64,000 bases of DNA from the NCBI GenBank assembly GCA_964035575.1, contig OZ037840.1, forward strand, positions 1,426,001 through 1,490,000, written 5' to 3'. The position numbers and the translations under genes are program-made. The notes beneath the pieces were generated by a model, which was not told the DNA's origin, ran no database searches, and worked only from the letters and a program-made list of their open reading frames with translations. Source of the stretch: Rhynchopus sp. YZ270_cl-10 (taxonomy: Eukaryota > Euglenozoa > Diplonemea > Diplonemida > Diplonemidae). Positions 19,347 to 30,204 of the stretch are shown in pieces; position 1 is the stretch's first letter, and every line of letters starts with the position of its first letter.

Positions 19347-22319
19347 ATGCACTCATGTGTGCCCGTGCTGCTGCTTGCACTGCTGTGTGGCGCTGACGCT
19401 GCCCTGAAGAAGCCGATCCGCCTGATCGGTGTCTTCGCCACGTCGCCGCCACTCGCACCGCACGACAAAAGCTGGAACCCTCTTGTGCCGTGCGAGCGCA
19501 TTGTGACTGAGGGTGACGACGACTGCTACAAGGGCGGCTTCCCTGGGGTGGCTGCGTGGATGGAGCACTATTCACAGGACGTGCGTGGGACCATCAAAGT
19601 GACATCGCCAGATTTCAAGTCCCGCATGATCTTTGGACATCCCCTTGGCCTGGATCTGAACTACGAGATCTGGGACAGGCTTGACATTGACTTCGTCACA
19701 TTGAGGGCAGAGCACTTGATGACGAAAGCCACAGACGCATCCGTTGTGGAGAACTTTGTTGCAAACATGAAACAGCCAATGATCATGACAGACCTCGCGA
19801 TCCTGGACAACTTTGTCTACCTTCTGGGCCTGCTGACCATGTGGCATGTGAAGGTGATTGACGGTGTGCAGATCGGTGTGATCGTGCTGTGGTCCGAGAC
19901 TTATCTCGGACGACGTGGTCAGTCCATTCCCCACGACAAGCTCATCCCCGTGGTGACGACAAGGCTGCGTGCCCAGGGTGTGGCACAGATCGTGGTGCTC
20001 CGCATTGGCCACGTGGGTGTGGAGGACGAGATGCAGCAACTGACGACGTACGACGTGGACGTGGTTCTAACGGACGTTGTTGCGGGGACAGACTTTGCTT
20101 CGAACGGGACGTCTGTTCTGTATGCAGCAGGCATTCAGGACGACAAGGCAACTGCATACCCAATCGTGACGTTGGACTTGACCGAAGAAGTGGACGGGTC
20201 GAAGTGGCACTACAGTGTAACAGAGGTGAGTGCACGTGACCTGCCTGTTCCTGTGACGGACGCACGCTTTGCAGCAAACCTTGCCTGGATGCAAGAGCAG
20301 ATTGTGCTGAGCCAGACAAACGACTACGTGGTTGCAACGTCGACAGCAGCGATGCCGTCCATCAATGAGGAAGGGTTCTACGACTGCCGTGGGGGTGACT
20401 GTGAGTTGGGCAAGATGACTGCAGATGCGATGCGTGAGTGGGCAGGGACGGACCTGGCAATGATAAATGGTGGTTCGCTGCGTGGTGTTGGGTGGGAGAA
20501 GGGTCCGATCAAGCGCAGCGCTTTGTGGGGCACGTACCCCTTTGCAAACCTGCTGTGCAAAGTGAACATGTCAGGCACTGTGCTGCTGGATTTCATGAAC
20601 CACGGAGTGAGTGCACTGCTTCCGGACGGAACACGAGACAAGACGAGCCGCCTTGGTCTGTACCCACAGATGAGTGGGATGCGGTTCACCATCAACCCCA
20701 GCCTCCCCGAACGTCGTGTTGTTTCGATCGATGTGCTCACACCCACAGGGGTGTACGAGCCACTGCAGAAGCGTAAGTTGTACTCCATTGTCCTTCCAGA
20801 GTTCATTGCAGGTGGTGGTGACGGGTACGGGATGCTTCCCACGAACCAGCACGACGGGTCGGAAGGCTGTGGTATCGACACTGCACTGGAGGTGACAGAG
20901 ACGTACCTGAAGGCTGCATCGATTTACACTCCGTCCTTGGGTGACAGAATGAGTCTCAACATGGCTGGGAGTGCACTGATGATGATGAACCAGACGAAGT
21001 ACAACTGCACAGAGAACCAGAAGTACGATCCACACTGGCAGCACTGCGAGGACTGCCCTGAAGGCTTCTGGCACCCAGACATGGACAGCCCTGCGTGTGT
21101 GGAGAAGCTTCCGAGTGAGGTGGACATCGGGATGATTCTTGGCATCGTGTTTGGTGGTCTTGTCCTGCTTGTGATCCCGATTGCGTGGAAGATGACAGAG
21201 AAGCAGCGCCGCATCAACGCGCTCTTCAACAACAACAAGATTGCAGAGGAGTGTGCCATTGCGGTTATGGACCTCCGTCTTGGCGACCTTGACTACCTCC
21301 ACGAGCTGGAGAAGCCGAACACGATTCAGTCTGCGTTTATTGCCATCACGAAGCAGATGAAGGTGTACATGGAGTTTATGCCCAAGAACCTGATTGCAAA
21401 CTACAAGGACACGAGCGACGATGGGAGCGAGACACGGTCCACATGCAAGCCCCGCTCTGATGCACTGTCGTCTCGCCGCTCGAGTGCCGCGACGTCACGC
21501 TCTGGTCTGCGGCGAATGGCTGATTCTTCGTCGAGGTTTTCGTCCGAGATGCAGATGCAGCAGAGACGTGTGCGTGCCACGTTTGCGAAGCGCAGACGCC
21601 TGTCTGTGCTGTACCTGAACAGCAAGGGCCACACCGCACTCTGCACAGCAGACAACGCCGTCAGCATCCACTCCTACTTCATCGAAACCTTCAACAGAGT
21701 TGTGGAGACCAACAAAGGCCTTGCGGAGCCTATGTGCGGCGACCGTGTCGTGGCGGTGTGGAACACTGTCGTGGACCGTTCGAACCACGCAATCTTTGCG
21801 TGCAAGGCCGCACGCGACTTGGCGACGTTTTCCGAGAGGGGCATTGTGCCGCAGATCGGTGTGGCCTCGGGGCCGTCGCTGTTTGGGCTGTTTGGGGGTA
21901 CCGGGACGAAGAAGTACGACATCATTGGGAAGACGTTGAACGCGGCTTCTATTCTGATGCTGCTGAACAAGGAGTACGACACGAAGGTGCTTGTCACCAA
22001 GCAGGTGGCACTGGAGGCCTCTGTCACGTTCTACCTCAAGATTGTCGACCACGTCAACTACACGAAACTCCCCGATACTTTCCTCTACTCACTTGAATCA
22101 GAGCGCAGTTCAGGACAACACGACGAGTGGATGTACGAGATGGAGCAGTCCGAAGGCTGTGACCCCTTCGCGGCCAACAACCACAACTGGATTGAATTTA
22201 TCAAAAAGGGTGTCGTTACTGGTGATGCATCTGGTCTGAGCGGCATCCTGCTTGAGCTCAGAAAACGGAACTACTCTGGTGAATACCACGCACGCTGTGC
22301 GTCGTTGGACCTCGTGTAA
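19347..22319 (+). CDS. Receptor protein: 5'-nucleotidase-like ectodomain, TM helix, class III cyclase domain (990 aa)
   Basis: ATG 19347 starts a signal peptide (residues 1-19). Residues about 25-320 match the calcineurin-like half of 5'-nucleotidases only in outline: the DxH, GD, GNHE and GHxH metal motifs are not present. Residues about 325-530 match the 5'-nucleotidase C-terminal domain well (NGGSLRG at 374, YPFANLLCKVNMSG, AGGGDGYGMLP at 488). A short Cys-rich stretch (552-584) precedes one transmembrane helix (593-616). After a conserved helical linker and a Ser/Arg-rich insert (690-748) comes a class III cyclase domain (about 751-905). D799 keeps one metal ligand, but the other is N758. 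KKYDIIG carries the Asp typical of adenylate cyclases and N865 is kept, while the transition-state Arg position is I869. The protein probably senses a nucleotide or other ligand outside and signals inside, perhaps as a partner subunit rather than an enzyme. Intronless. Its tail is paralogous to 9769-10263. Confidence 0.88.
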   Translation: MHSCVPVLLLALLCGADAALKKPIRLIGVFATSPPLAPHDKSWNPLVPCERIVTEGDDDCYKGGFPGVAAWMEHYSQDVRGTIKVTSPDFKSRMIFGHPLGLDLNYEIWDRLDIDFVTLRAEHLMTKATDASVVENFVANMKQPMIMTDLAILDNFVYLLGLLTMWHVKVIDGVQIGVIVLWSETYLGRRGQSIPHDKLIPVVTTRLRAQGVAQIVVLRIGHVGVEDEMQQLTTYDVDVVLTDVVAGTDFASNGTSVLYAAGIQDDKATAYPIVTLDLTEEVDGSKWHYSVTEVSARDLPVPVTDARFAANLAWMQEQIVLSQTNDYVVATSTAAMPSINEEGFYDCRGGDCELGKMTADAMREWAGTDLAMINGGSLRGVGWEKGPIKRSALWGTYPFANLLCKVNMSGTVLLDFMNHGVSALLPDGTRDKTSRLGLYPQMSGMRFTINPSLPERRVVSIDVLTPTGVYEPLQKRKLYSIVLPEFIAGGGDGYGMLPTNQHDGSEGCGIDTALEVTETYLKAASIYTPSLGDRMSLNMAGSALMMMNQTKYNCTENQKYDPHWQHCEDCPEGFWHPDMDSPACVEKLPSEVDIGMILGIVFGGLVLLVIPIAWKMTEKQRRINALFNNNKIAEECAIAVMDLRLGDLDYLHELEKPNTIQSAFIAITKQMKVYMEFMPKNLIANYKDTSDDGSETRSTCKPRSDALSSRRSSAATSRSGLRRMADSSSRFSSEMQMQQRRVRATFAKRRRLSVLYLNSKGHTALCTADNAVSIHSYFIETFNRVVETNKGLAEPMCGDRVVAVWNTVVDRSNHAIFACKAARDLATFSERGIVPQIGVASGPSLFGLFGGTGTKKYDIIGKTLNAASILMLLNKEYDTKVLVTKQVALEASVTFYLKIVDHVNYTKLPDTFLYSLESERSSGQHDEWMYEMEQSEGCDPFAANNHNWIEFIKKGVVTGDASGLSGILLELRKRNYSGEYHARCASLDLV

Positions 22320-22939
22320 TGAGATCATGTAAAGGCAAGTAGAAAAATATGCACCAGGATTTTTTTTGGGGCTATGACTTTTTTTCTGGTCAGTTTTTTT
22401 CGCTTGGTTTTCTACTCAGAGATGGGGCCAGAGGAGTTTTGTATGGGTTTGTCGTTAGACAATTATGTAAATTGGGGGTGGCTGAAGGGGCGGGTTATTC
22501 GCACATTCTTGCGTACTTTGTGCACTTTGTGCACCCCCCATTCAGCCACACCATAAATAGTTTTACGTACATTGCTCGAGGGGGACTAGGAGCAACATAC
22601 CCACCACAGCTTCTTCATCAAGTAATGATGTTTTTTTTTGGGTTTCAGACTACATACACTGAAATAAAACAGATTAGAACGAAGATATAATTCATGTCCA
22701 AGCATTTCTTGTTACTCCAACCCTTTTTGGCCAAATTCCGAAATCTAAATCCGAAAAATTCCCTGTTTTTTTGTGCCTTGCAATTTTGGGCTGTTTTCCG
22801 GGATATAGCTTTCTGCAAAATTCTGGAAATATGTTCTCCTATTTTCCTTTTTTTTTTCGGCGGGTTTTTGAAGATAACGGTAACTATTTATTAGAGTGAA
22901 AAAAAATAACTATTTTCTGGTATCAAAAAAAATAGCTTT
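22320..22939. other. 3' flank of the receptor gene; small MITE
   Basis: AATAAA at about 22661 could serve as polyadenylation signal, some 340 bp after the stop. A small foldback repeat lies at 22478-22549. The rest is AT-rich without a gene. Confidence 0.4.
22478..22549. repeat. Small MITE with GTGGCTGAA termini, copy 1
   Basis: Bounded by GTGGCTGAAGGGG and its complement CCCCCATTCAGCCAC. A second member with the same termini and the same inner ATTCGCAC word is at 28691-28791. Confidence 0.7.
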
Positions 22940-22957
22940 TTTTTGACTGGCCAAGTA

Positions 22958-23895
22958 CAGTCCCGCCTATTATTAATAACGTTTTATTTTATAAAATCCT
23001 AATTAGTGACGTTCTAATTTATAAAGTCGTGAATTAATTTATTTTTCGGGGGAATACTAATAAGTTATTGAATTTATTTTCCCCGGCGGAGCCGAAAATT
23101 TTTTTGCCTGCACAAGTGACGACGGGGTTTGTGTGGGTTCTGTTGGAGGAATATGTGGAAAAGGAGGTGTGTAATCAGTGATACACGGAAGTAAAAAACG
23201 GTGCGTACGCGCATGCCGTTCGCCTCCATATGGTCTATTTATGGTCTATTTCACCCACGAGATGAAAAGACCTGGACACCAGGAGTCGGTTACACCGAGG
23301 CGTGTCCCGCCTCGTCTTCACCACCATCCCCCTCGCAAGCGACGCAAATCGATTGGCTGTTATGGCCCAGCCGAACTTGCGGGTATTCCCGTAAGGTTGA
23401 GAAACCTCTTCAGCTCCTCGGGGTTCACAAGAGCCTTGGGTGAAGTACGAACCGCTCTCTTTTTGTGGGTGTTGTACTTGGAGATGGTGGGAGCAGGAAT
23501 ATGGCGTCCTGGGTGAGCGTCATTCCACCACGCCATCACATCAGCGTGCGGTCTGTCATCAGTGCCTGCGTCCGCCGATGAACGGTGAGGCGCTGGCACT
23601 TTCAACTTCTCTGTCATCCGCCATGTCGTTGTCTGTGATGGTGACAATCTCCGGGGCAGTGAGGACAGCCTGCTGTCATTTTTTTGTTCATTCCGTGGTG
23701 GAGACAGACATGATGATCGAAAATGAGAGAAAGATGCAGAGAGTCTGGTAGAGATTTAGACTGGGATTTGGGTGGGCAAGCTGTAATTTATAAAATCTTA
23801 ATTAGCGACGTTCTAATTTATAAAGTCGCTAATTAAATATTTTCAGATTTGGTCGAATTTATAAATTAGAAATTCACTAATTAGAGGCGGGACTG
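22958..23895 (-). mobile_element. pogo/Tc1-mariner-like nonautonomous element, TA target
   Basis: The ends read TA-CAGTCCCGCCT and AGGCGGGACTG-TA, with further subterminal ATTTATAAA and CTAATTAG words in both orientations. CAGT termini plus TA duplication are typical of the Tc1/mariner/pogo superfamily. At 938 bp it is too short for a whole transposase and carries only the helix-turn-helix fragment at 23360-23647, so it is a deletion derivative. Confidence 0.75.
23360..23647 (-). pseudogene. Helix-turn-helix fragment of a pogo-like transposase
   Basis: The minus-strand frame reads DVMAWWNDAHPGRHIPAPTI followed by SKY and a basic stretch. The W-W then PAPTISKY arrangement resembles the second helix-turn-helix (CENP-B/Tc5 type) at the N terminus of pogo-family transposases. 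No DDE/D catalytic region follows, and the surrounding element is under 1 kb. The family call agrees with the element's CAGT ends and TA target, but rests on about 60 residues. Confidence 0.45.
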
Positions 23896-24027
23896 TATGT
23901 AGCATTTCCGAGTGTCACATAAAACCGTCCCGAGCGCAGCGAGGGCGGTTTGAAGTCTTATTTCCCCGAGCGCAGCGAGGGAAATAATACGTGACACGAG
24001 GAAATGCTAGCTTGGCCAGTCAAAAAA

Positions 24028-24601
24028 TCTACTTTGTTTTCGATACCGGAACGTAATTTTTTATGGGGCAAAAAAAGTATCTCCACTCACGAGTAAAGGG
24101 AAGAGGGTAAACATTGTACACACAGCGTCTTCTTACACTACACAAAATGACAGAAGAAACAAAATGCCGAAGACAGAAAAGGATGGATGACCAGTAAACT
24201 GGCAGCCCCACATCCAGTTCTAATATTTGAAGTGTGAAATAGTACGCAGTCAGAATGGACATTTCCATGGCTGTGCACACTCTGGCATATTGGGGAGATT
24301 GAGCACTGCCGAGGTGTACGAAAGTGGTCGCAGAGTTCCCAGAGAGGAACACATCGTGTCGTACCTCAAGTACTGTCGGAAAAAGCGGGAGCACAAGGGG
24401 TCCCGATGTGGGCCACTTACTCGAAGCTAAACAGCTGCTGCTGCTGCTTTTTCACACTTTTCACATTTTCCAAACATCGTTAATAAAACCGACTCACAGC
24501 AACGACAACGCACGTTAGTTCAAAATTATAAAAAAAAAAAATTTTTGATTTTCACTGCAACTTCCACCTGATTTTGCCCCAAAAAAAAAACCGGCTTTTG
24601 G
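24028..24601. other. Noncoding; one arm of an inverted repeat at 24050-24110
   Basis: Bases 24050-24110 (TTTATGGGGCAAAAAAAGTA and a following GTAAAGGGAAGAGGGTAAA) are inverted at about 27985-28045. The remaining unique sequence shows no credible gene. Confidence 0.5.
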
Positions 24602-24684
24602 CCCTATCCGGTCTATCCTTGCCCTATCCGGCCATATCCGGGCCTATCCGGACCTATCCGGACCTATCCGCGCCTATCCGCGGG
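24602..24684. repeat. (CCTATCCGG)n short tandem block, left
   Basis: Eight or so degenerate copies of CCTATCCGG(A/C), ending CGCCTATCCGCGGGG. A matching direct block lies at 27764-27825, so the two blocks frame the 3-kb segment holding two satellites and repeat R. Confidence 0.8.
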
Positions 24685-24712
24685 GTCGAAAAATCAGAAA
24701 AAAACTATTTTT

Positions 24713-26845
24713 GTACTGTGTACTGTGTACTGTGTACTGTGTACTGTGTACTGTGTACTGTGTACTGTGTACTGTGTACTGTGTACTGTGTACTGTGTAC
24801 TGTGTACTGTGTACTGTGTACTGTGTACTGTGTACTGTGTACTGTGTACTGTGTACTGTGTACTGTGTACTGTGTACTGTGTACTGTGTACTGTGTACTG
24901 TGTACTGTGTACTGTGTACTGTGTACTGTGTACTGTGTACTGTGTACTGTGTACTGTGTACTGTGTACTGTGTACTGTGTACTGTGTACTGTGTACTGTG
25001 TACTGTGTACTGTGTACTGTGTACTGTGTACTGTGTACTGTGTACTGTGTACTGTGTACTGTGTACTGTGTACTGTGTACTGTGTACTGTGTACTGTGTA
25101 CTGTGTACTGTGTACTGTGTACTGTGTACTGTGTACTGTGTACTGTGTACTGTGTACTGTGTACTGTGTACTGTGTACTGTGTACTGTGTACTGTGTACT
25201 GTGTACTGTGTACTGTGTACTGTGTACTGTGTACTGTGTACTGTGTACTGTGTACTGTGTACTGTGTACTGTGTACTGTGTACTGTGTACTGTGTACTGT
25301 GTACTGTGTACTGTGTACTGTGTACTGTGTACTGTGTACTGTGTACTGTGTACTGTGTACTGTGTACTGTGTACTGTGTACTGTGTACTGTGTACTGTGT
25401 ACTGTGTACTGTGTACTGTGTACTGTGTACTGTGTACTGTGTACTGTGTACTGTGTACTGTGTACTGTGTACTGTGTACTGTGTACTGTGTACTGTGTAC
25501 TGTGTACTGTGTACTGTGTACTGTGTACTGTGTACTGTGTACTGTGTACTGTGTACTGTGTACTGTGTACTGTGTACTGTGTACTGTGTACTGTGTACTG
25601 TGTACTGTGTACTGTGTACTGTGTACTGTGTACTGTGTACTGTGTACTGTGTACTGTGTACTGTGTACTGTGTACTGTGTACTGTGTACTGTGTACTGTG
25701 TACTGTGTACTGTGTACTGTGTACTGTGTACTGTGTACTGTGTACTGTGTACTGTGTACTGTGTACTGTGTACTGTGTACTGTGTACTGTGTACTGTGTA
25801 CTGTGTACTGTGTACTGTGTACTGTGTACTGTGTACTGTGTACTGTGTACTGTGTACTGTGTACTGTGTACTGTGTACTGTGTACTGTGTACTGTGTACT
25901 GTGTACTGTGTACTGTGTACTGTGTACTGTGTACTGTGTACTGTGTACTGTGTACTGTGTACTGTGTACTGTGTACTGTGTACTGTGTACTGTGTACTGT
26001 GTACTGTGTACTGTGTACTGTGTACTGTGTACTGTGTACTGTGTACTGTGTACTGTGTACTGTGTACTGTGTACTGTGTACTGTGTACTGTGTACTGTGT
26101 ACTGTGTACTGTGTACTGTGTACTGTGTACTGTGTACTGTGTACTGTGTACTGTGTACTGTGTACTGTGTACTGTGTACTGTGTACTGTGTACTGTGTAC
26201 TGTGTACTGTGTACTGTGTACTGTGTACTGTGTACTGTGTACTGTGTACTGTGTACTGTGTACTGTGTACTGTGTACTGTGTACTGTGTACTGTGTACTG
26301 TGTACTGTGTACTGTGTACTGTGTACTGTGTACTGTGTACTGTGTACTGTGTACTGTGTACTGTGTACTGTGTACTGTGTACTGTGTACTGTGTACTGTG
26401 TACTGTGTACTGTGTACTGTGTACTGTGTACTGTGTACTGTGTACTGTGTACTGTGTACTGTGTACTGTGTACTGTGTACTGTGTACTGTGTACTGTGTA
26501 CTGTGTACTGTGTACTGTGTACTGTGTACTGTGTACTGTGTACTGTGTACTGTGTACTGTGTACTGTGTACTGTGTACTGTGTACTGTGTACTGTGTACT
26601 GTGTACTGTGTACTGTGTACTGTGTACTGTGTACTGTGTACTGTGTACTGTGTACTGTGTACTGTGTACTGTGTACTGTGTACTGTGTACTGTGTACTGT
26701 GTACTGTGTACTGTGTACTGTGTACTGTGTACTGTGTACTGTGTACTGTGTACTGTGTACTGTGTACTGTGTACTGTGTACTGTGTACTGTGTACTGTGT
26801 ACTGTGTACTGTGTACTGTGTACTGTGTACTGTGTACTGTGTACT
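24713..26845. repeat. (GTACTGT)n satellite, about 305 units
   Basis: 2,133 bp of uninterrupted 7-bp repeat, the longest array in the window. Same motif and strand as at 12864 and 40424. No variant unit was seen on reading, which suggests recent expansion or array homogenisation; assembled length may be unreliable. Confidence 0.98.
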
Positions 26846-26966
26846 CCTTGTAGGGTTTTGTTGCCTTTTGGCACATGAATTTTGCGCCCAGTGTTGTGTT
26901 CACTGCTCTGAAGGTGCTGGCTCTCATCTACCGATGCATGGGGTAAGTGACACAGCGTCTGACCCG

Positions 26967-27419
26967 CCATCTGTAATCTTCTGGTTTCAACACTGCCTTT
27001 CAGTTCTGCCTGCTGCATTCGCAGCGTCCCGAGCGTCTCACAACCTCTTATTACTCTTTGCCTGAGAAGGATGTGTTTGGACTCACTCAAACACCGTTCA
27101 TCACTCTTGTGCCAAAGAAAACATCGGACAAACAGTACAAGTTCACGGGAGCAAAGGGGTGGACCCCTCCCTCTGCGCGTATCGCACTAACGTAGCGAAG
27201 AAGATCCAGAGGTGTGCAGAACGTGATGCGGTCTATTTTCCGACAAAAAAAGACGAAGGATAGTGCGCGTGACCAGTCGTTCAATGGTGTGCTAATTTCG
27301 TCGCAAGATTTTGCACTGGAAGTTGAAGAACACTGCAAATGGTTCAACACAGATGAGGTTCGTCTCACAGTATTGATGTGCTCCACAACGGCAAGCCCTA
27401 TCAAATATGAGAAGAGTGC
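26967..27419. repeat. Repeat R, copy 2 (inverted)
   Basis: Reverse-complement relative of 12464-12862 with about 45 extra bases near 26978-27024. As in copy 1, the end bearing the ATCTGTAATCTTCT word faces the (GTACTGT)n array. The plus strand has a 70-codon frame at 27214-27426 (QDFALEVEEHCKWFNTDEVR), possibly a gene relic. Family not recognised. Confidence 0.75.
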
Positions 27420-27578
27420 TGAATGACTCTGGGGGCATGCGGATGACAAAAGATCATCTGCGGGGTGGAACAGTAGCCCGAAACTTCCACAGCCCAATCC
27501 GACTTCCTCTTCCAACCCTTTGTCTTGGAGTTTGAGGCGAAGATTACTGCCGAGAATGAAACAGATCTCTAACGTAGC

Positions 27579-27729
27579 TACCCAGTACCCAGTACCCAGT
27601 ACCCAGTACCCAGTACCCAGTACCCAGTACCCAGTACCCAGTACCCAGTACCCAGTACCCAGTACCCAGTACCCAGTACCCAGTACCCAGTACCCAGTAC
27701 CCAGTACCCAGTACACAGTACACAGTACG
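27579..27729. repeat. (TACCCAG)n satellite, about 21 units
   Basis: 7-bp repeat whose complement is CTGGGTA. The last two or three units change to ACACAGT, one base from the GTACTGT family read on the other strand. The same motif recurs at 48765-48932. Confidence 0.95.
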
Positions 27730-27763
27730 TATGGGAAAAATACGTGGGGTTTGGCCTGTACGG

Positions 27764-27825
27764 TCCTATCCGGCCATATCCGGCCCTATCCGGACCTATC
27801 CGGACCTATCCGGGCCTATCCGCGG
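27764..27825. repeat. (CCTATCCGG)n short tandem block, right
   Basis: Direct copy of the block at 24602-24684, also ending CCTATCCGCGGGG and followed in both cases by an AAAAATCAG word. Confidence 0.8.
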
Positions 27826-28690
27826 GGTAAAAATCAGGTGGGCAACGCATTTTGGCTGGTGTGATAATAATCAACCTTTTTTTGACTGTGTTCAAACTTT
27901 TTTTGACGCATTTCCGAAAACACGTGTGAATTGCACGCAACACTTTTTTTTACGCGTCAAAAAATCCCTATTTTTTTTTTTACTTTTTTTACCCTCTTCC
28001 CTTTACGAGTGAGTGGAGTTACTTTTTTTGCCCCATAAAAAACGTTTTTTTAAAATCATTTTATTGTGACTTGCTTCAAAAAGACAGGGTCAAGATACGA
28101 AATTAACTGTGGCTTCTTTTTTTTTCTTCAAGGTGACTGAAGCACGATTGATGAATAACCAATGTTCAATACATTAAGTAATCACATCAGACTAATCACG
28201 AGAGGCTTAGGGTCATCTTATTAGCCATAATATGATGATATTTTATTTTAACGCAGGATAGAGACATCCCCCCTCCCCCCCACGCGAGCACTCTCTTGTC
28301 TTTATATGACTGTAGTTCGAAAAGGAATGAAAATTGGTCAATACATTGGGGCTGAAATAAAATTTGGCACTTCCTTCGAGGGGTGAAAAAATGATATTAT
28401 TTTGGACCTTATTTCCACGAATTTTTTTTTTCGTCTTCGAATTATGGTTTCTTTTGTTCTCAAACGTCCTATGCTATCAATTTATTGCATGCATAGGAAA
28501 TACCTTTGTTGTATTCTGGGGAAAAAAAAAAAAAAAAAATTTTCCCTTGTGAGCCCCGCCCCCTCTCCCCTCAGGCTCTCCCCCTGCGTTTGTTTACTGC
28601 TTTCTTCACAAGGTCTGGATGTTTTGGTAAAAGTGGCGCGTCTCTGTCAAACCCCTCCCCACTAAAAAAACTAAAAAACCTGTCTTTGGT
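27826..28690. other. Noncoding AT-rich stretch
   Basis: Contains the right arm (about 27985-28045) of the inverted repeat that starts at 24050. Open frames here are Phe/Lys runs from homopolymers. No gene seen. Confidence 0.45.
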
Positions 28691-28791
28691 GTGGCTGAAG
28701 GGGGGGGGGTGATTCGCACTTTTTTTTTCCACCCTCCAACCAAAAAAATTTTGAGGGATGATTCGCACTTCGCGCGCCCCCATTCAGCCAC
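28691..28791. repeat. Small MITE with GTGGCTGAA termini, copy 2
   Basis: 101 bp bounded by GTGGCTGAAGGGGGGG and CCCCCATTCAGCCAC, with inner GTGATTCGCACTT and AAATTTTGAGGGATGATTCG. Relative of 22478-22549. Confidence 0.75.
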
Positions 28792-29079
28792 AACACCAGT
28801 CTTTGTTATTTTTTTTTTTTTTTTATTTTATTATCAGTCTAAATGGGAGCCAATTACCCCCCCCCCCTAGCCAATTACCCCCCCCCCCTAGGTGGGGGCA
28901 AAACCCCTATTTTTTTGAGGCATTTCGATTTTTTTGGATTTACGTGCAAAGTACCCGCAAACCACCGAAAATTTCGGGTCAGAGATGGTTTTGGGGTGTG
29001 GTTTGGGGGTGTTCTATAGGTGAGACACCCCAGAGATCCAAAAAAATGGAAAAAAATAGCAAAAATAGACCATTTTGGC

Positions 29080-29870
29080 CGTTTGGGCCATTTTGGTCAA
29101 AATGGCCATTTTTGACCAATATTTCAAAAAAAAAAGCAAAAATTTGTCATCATTAGGCCTGTCTGGGCACAAATATGCCCCAAAAATGTCCCGCGAGTCC
29201 ATTCCGACCTGTTTTGAACACATTTATCGCCTTTTTTGGTGTTTTTTTGGTGTTTTGAGGTCAAAAAAGATCCCCTGACTATCCCCTGGCAGCCCTGGGC
29301 CGCGACTTGCGCCCTGCTTTTGGACCCCCTCTGGGCCAAAAAATGGGTGAAAACCCTCGAAAAAGCACTCCGGGGACCCAGATAGTTCCATATATCCACC
29401 AGAAACCCACCCAAACACCTCAAAAACATGCCAGAAAAATATTTTCAAAAACACACTTTTTTCAAAAAGTTCATCTGGGCAGGTTCCATAATGACTTATT
29501 TGAAAAAGTGTGTTTTTGAAAATGTTTTTCTGACATGTTTTTGAGGTGTTTTTGAGGGTGTGCGGTGGAAATTTGGAACTATCTGGGCTCCCAGAGTGCT
29601 TTTTCGGAGGTTTTCGCCCATTTTTTGGCCCAGAGTGGGTCTAAAAGCAGGGCGCAAGTCGCGGCCCAGGGCTGCCAGGGGATAGTCAGGGGATCTTTTT
29701 TGACCTCAAAACACCAAAAAAACACCAAAACAAGTGCCTAAAGTGTCCAAAACAGGTCGGAATGGACTCACAGGACATTTTTGGGGTAGTTTCGTGCCCA
29801 AGCAGCTGTCATGATGTCGAAATTTTGCTGTTTTTTTGATTTTTTTCTCAAAAAATGGCCATTTTACCCA
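29080..29870. repeat. Large imperfect palindrome, arms of about 380 bp
   Basis: Bases 29080-29465 pair with about 29500-29870 around a centre near 29480. Matching blocks include GACTATCCCCTGGCAGCCC, GCGACTTGCGCCCTGCTTTT and ACACCTCAAAAACATG. The sequence is related at lower identity to the repeat at 36092-36730 (for example CGGAATGGACTCACAGG). A single transcript would form a long hairpin. Confidence 0.85.
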
Positions 29871-30204
29871 ACATGGCCAAAACCGTCAAAAGCCACTTTT
29901 TCACTATTTTTTTTGCATTTTTTCATATTCTGAGGTGCCCTAATCATGGATTTTCGGGTCTCAGGGTGTTTCTGACCCATTTCTGGGGGGTATGAGGGGT
30001 GTTGACAGGTTTTTTGCTCACAAAACCACTTTTTCCAAAAATGCCTCACCCGTCCTGAAGGTTTTGCCCCCCCCTACCCCCCCCCCCCCCCCCCTTATAT
30101 TACCCCCTTTTTCCAAAATCCGAAAATACGAGATTTTTCAGTGTCTATTACCCCCCCCCCCTTTAGGTGGTCCCACGTAGAAGGAAACCCTTAAGGATTT
30201 GCTG

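Larger units (their letters stand above)
22940..24027. repeat. Palindromic MITE split by a pogo/Tc1-like insertion
   Basis: Outer arms TTTTTGACTGGCCAAG (22940-22955) and CTTGGCCAGTCAAAAAA (24011-24027) are inverted. To the right of the inserted element the palindrome resumes: TAGCATTTCC and GTGTCAC at 23900-23920 pair with GTGACAC and GGAAATGCTA near 23992-24010. Removing 22958-23895 restores a compact foldback repeat, so the order of insertion is clear. Confidence 0.75.

Noticed and set aside
24713-26845. Open frames of over 700 codons on both strands through the satellite
   Set aside because: The 7-bp unit read in threes gives a 21-bp cycle without stops in any frame, so openness is automatic. 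The encoded VLCTVYC-type polymers have no independent support.
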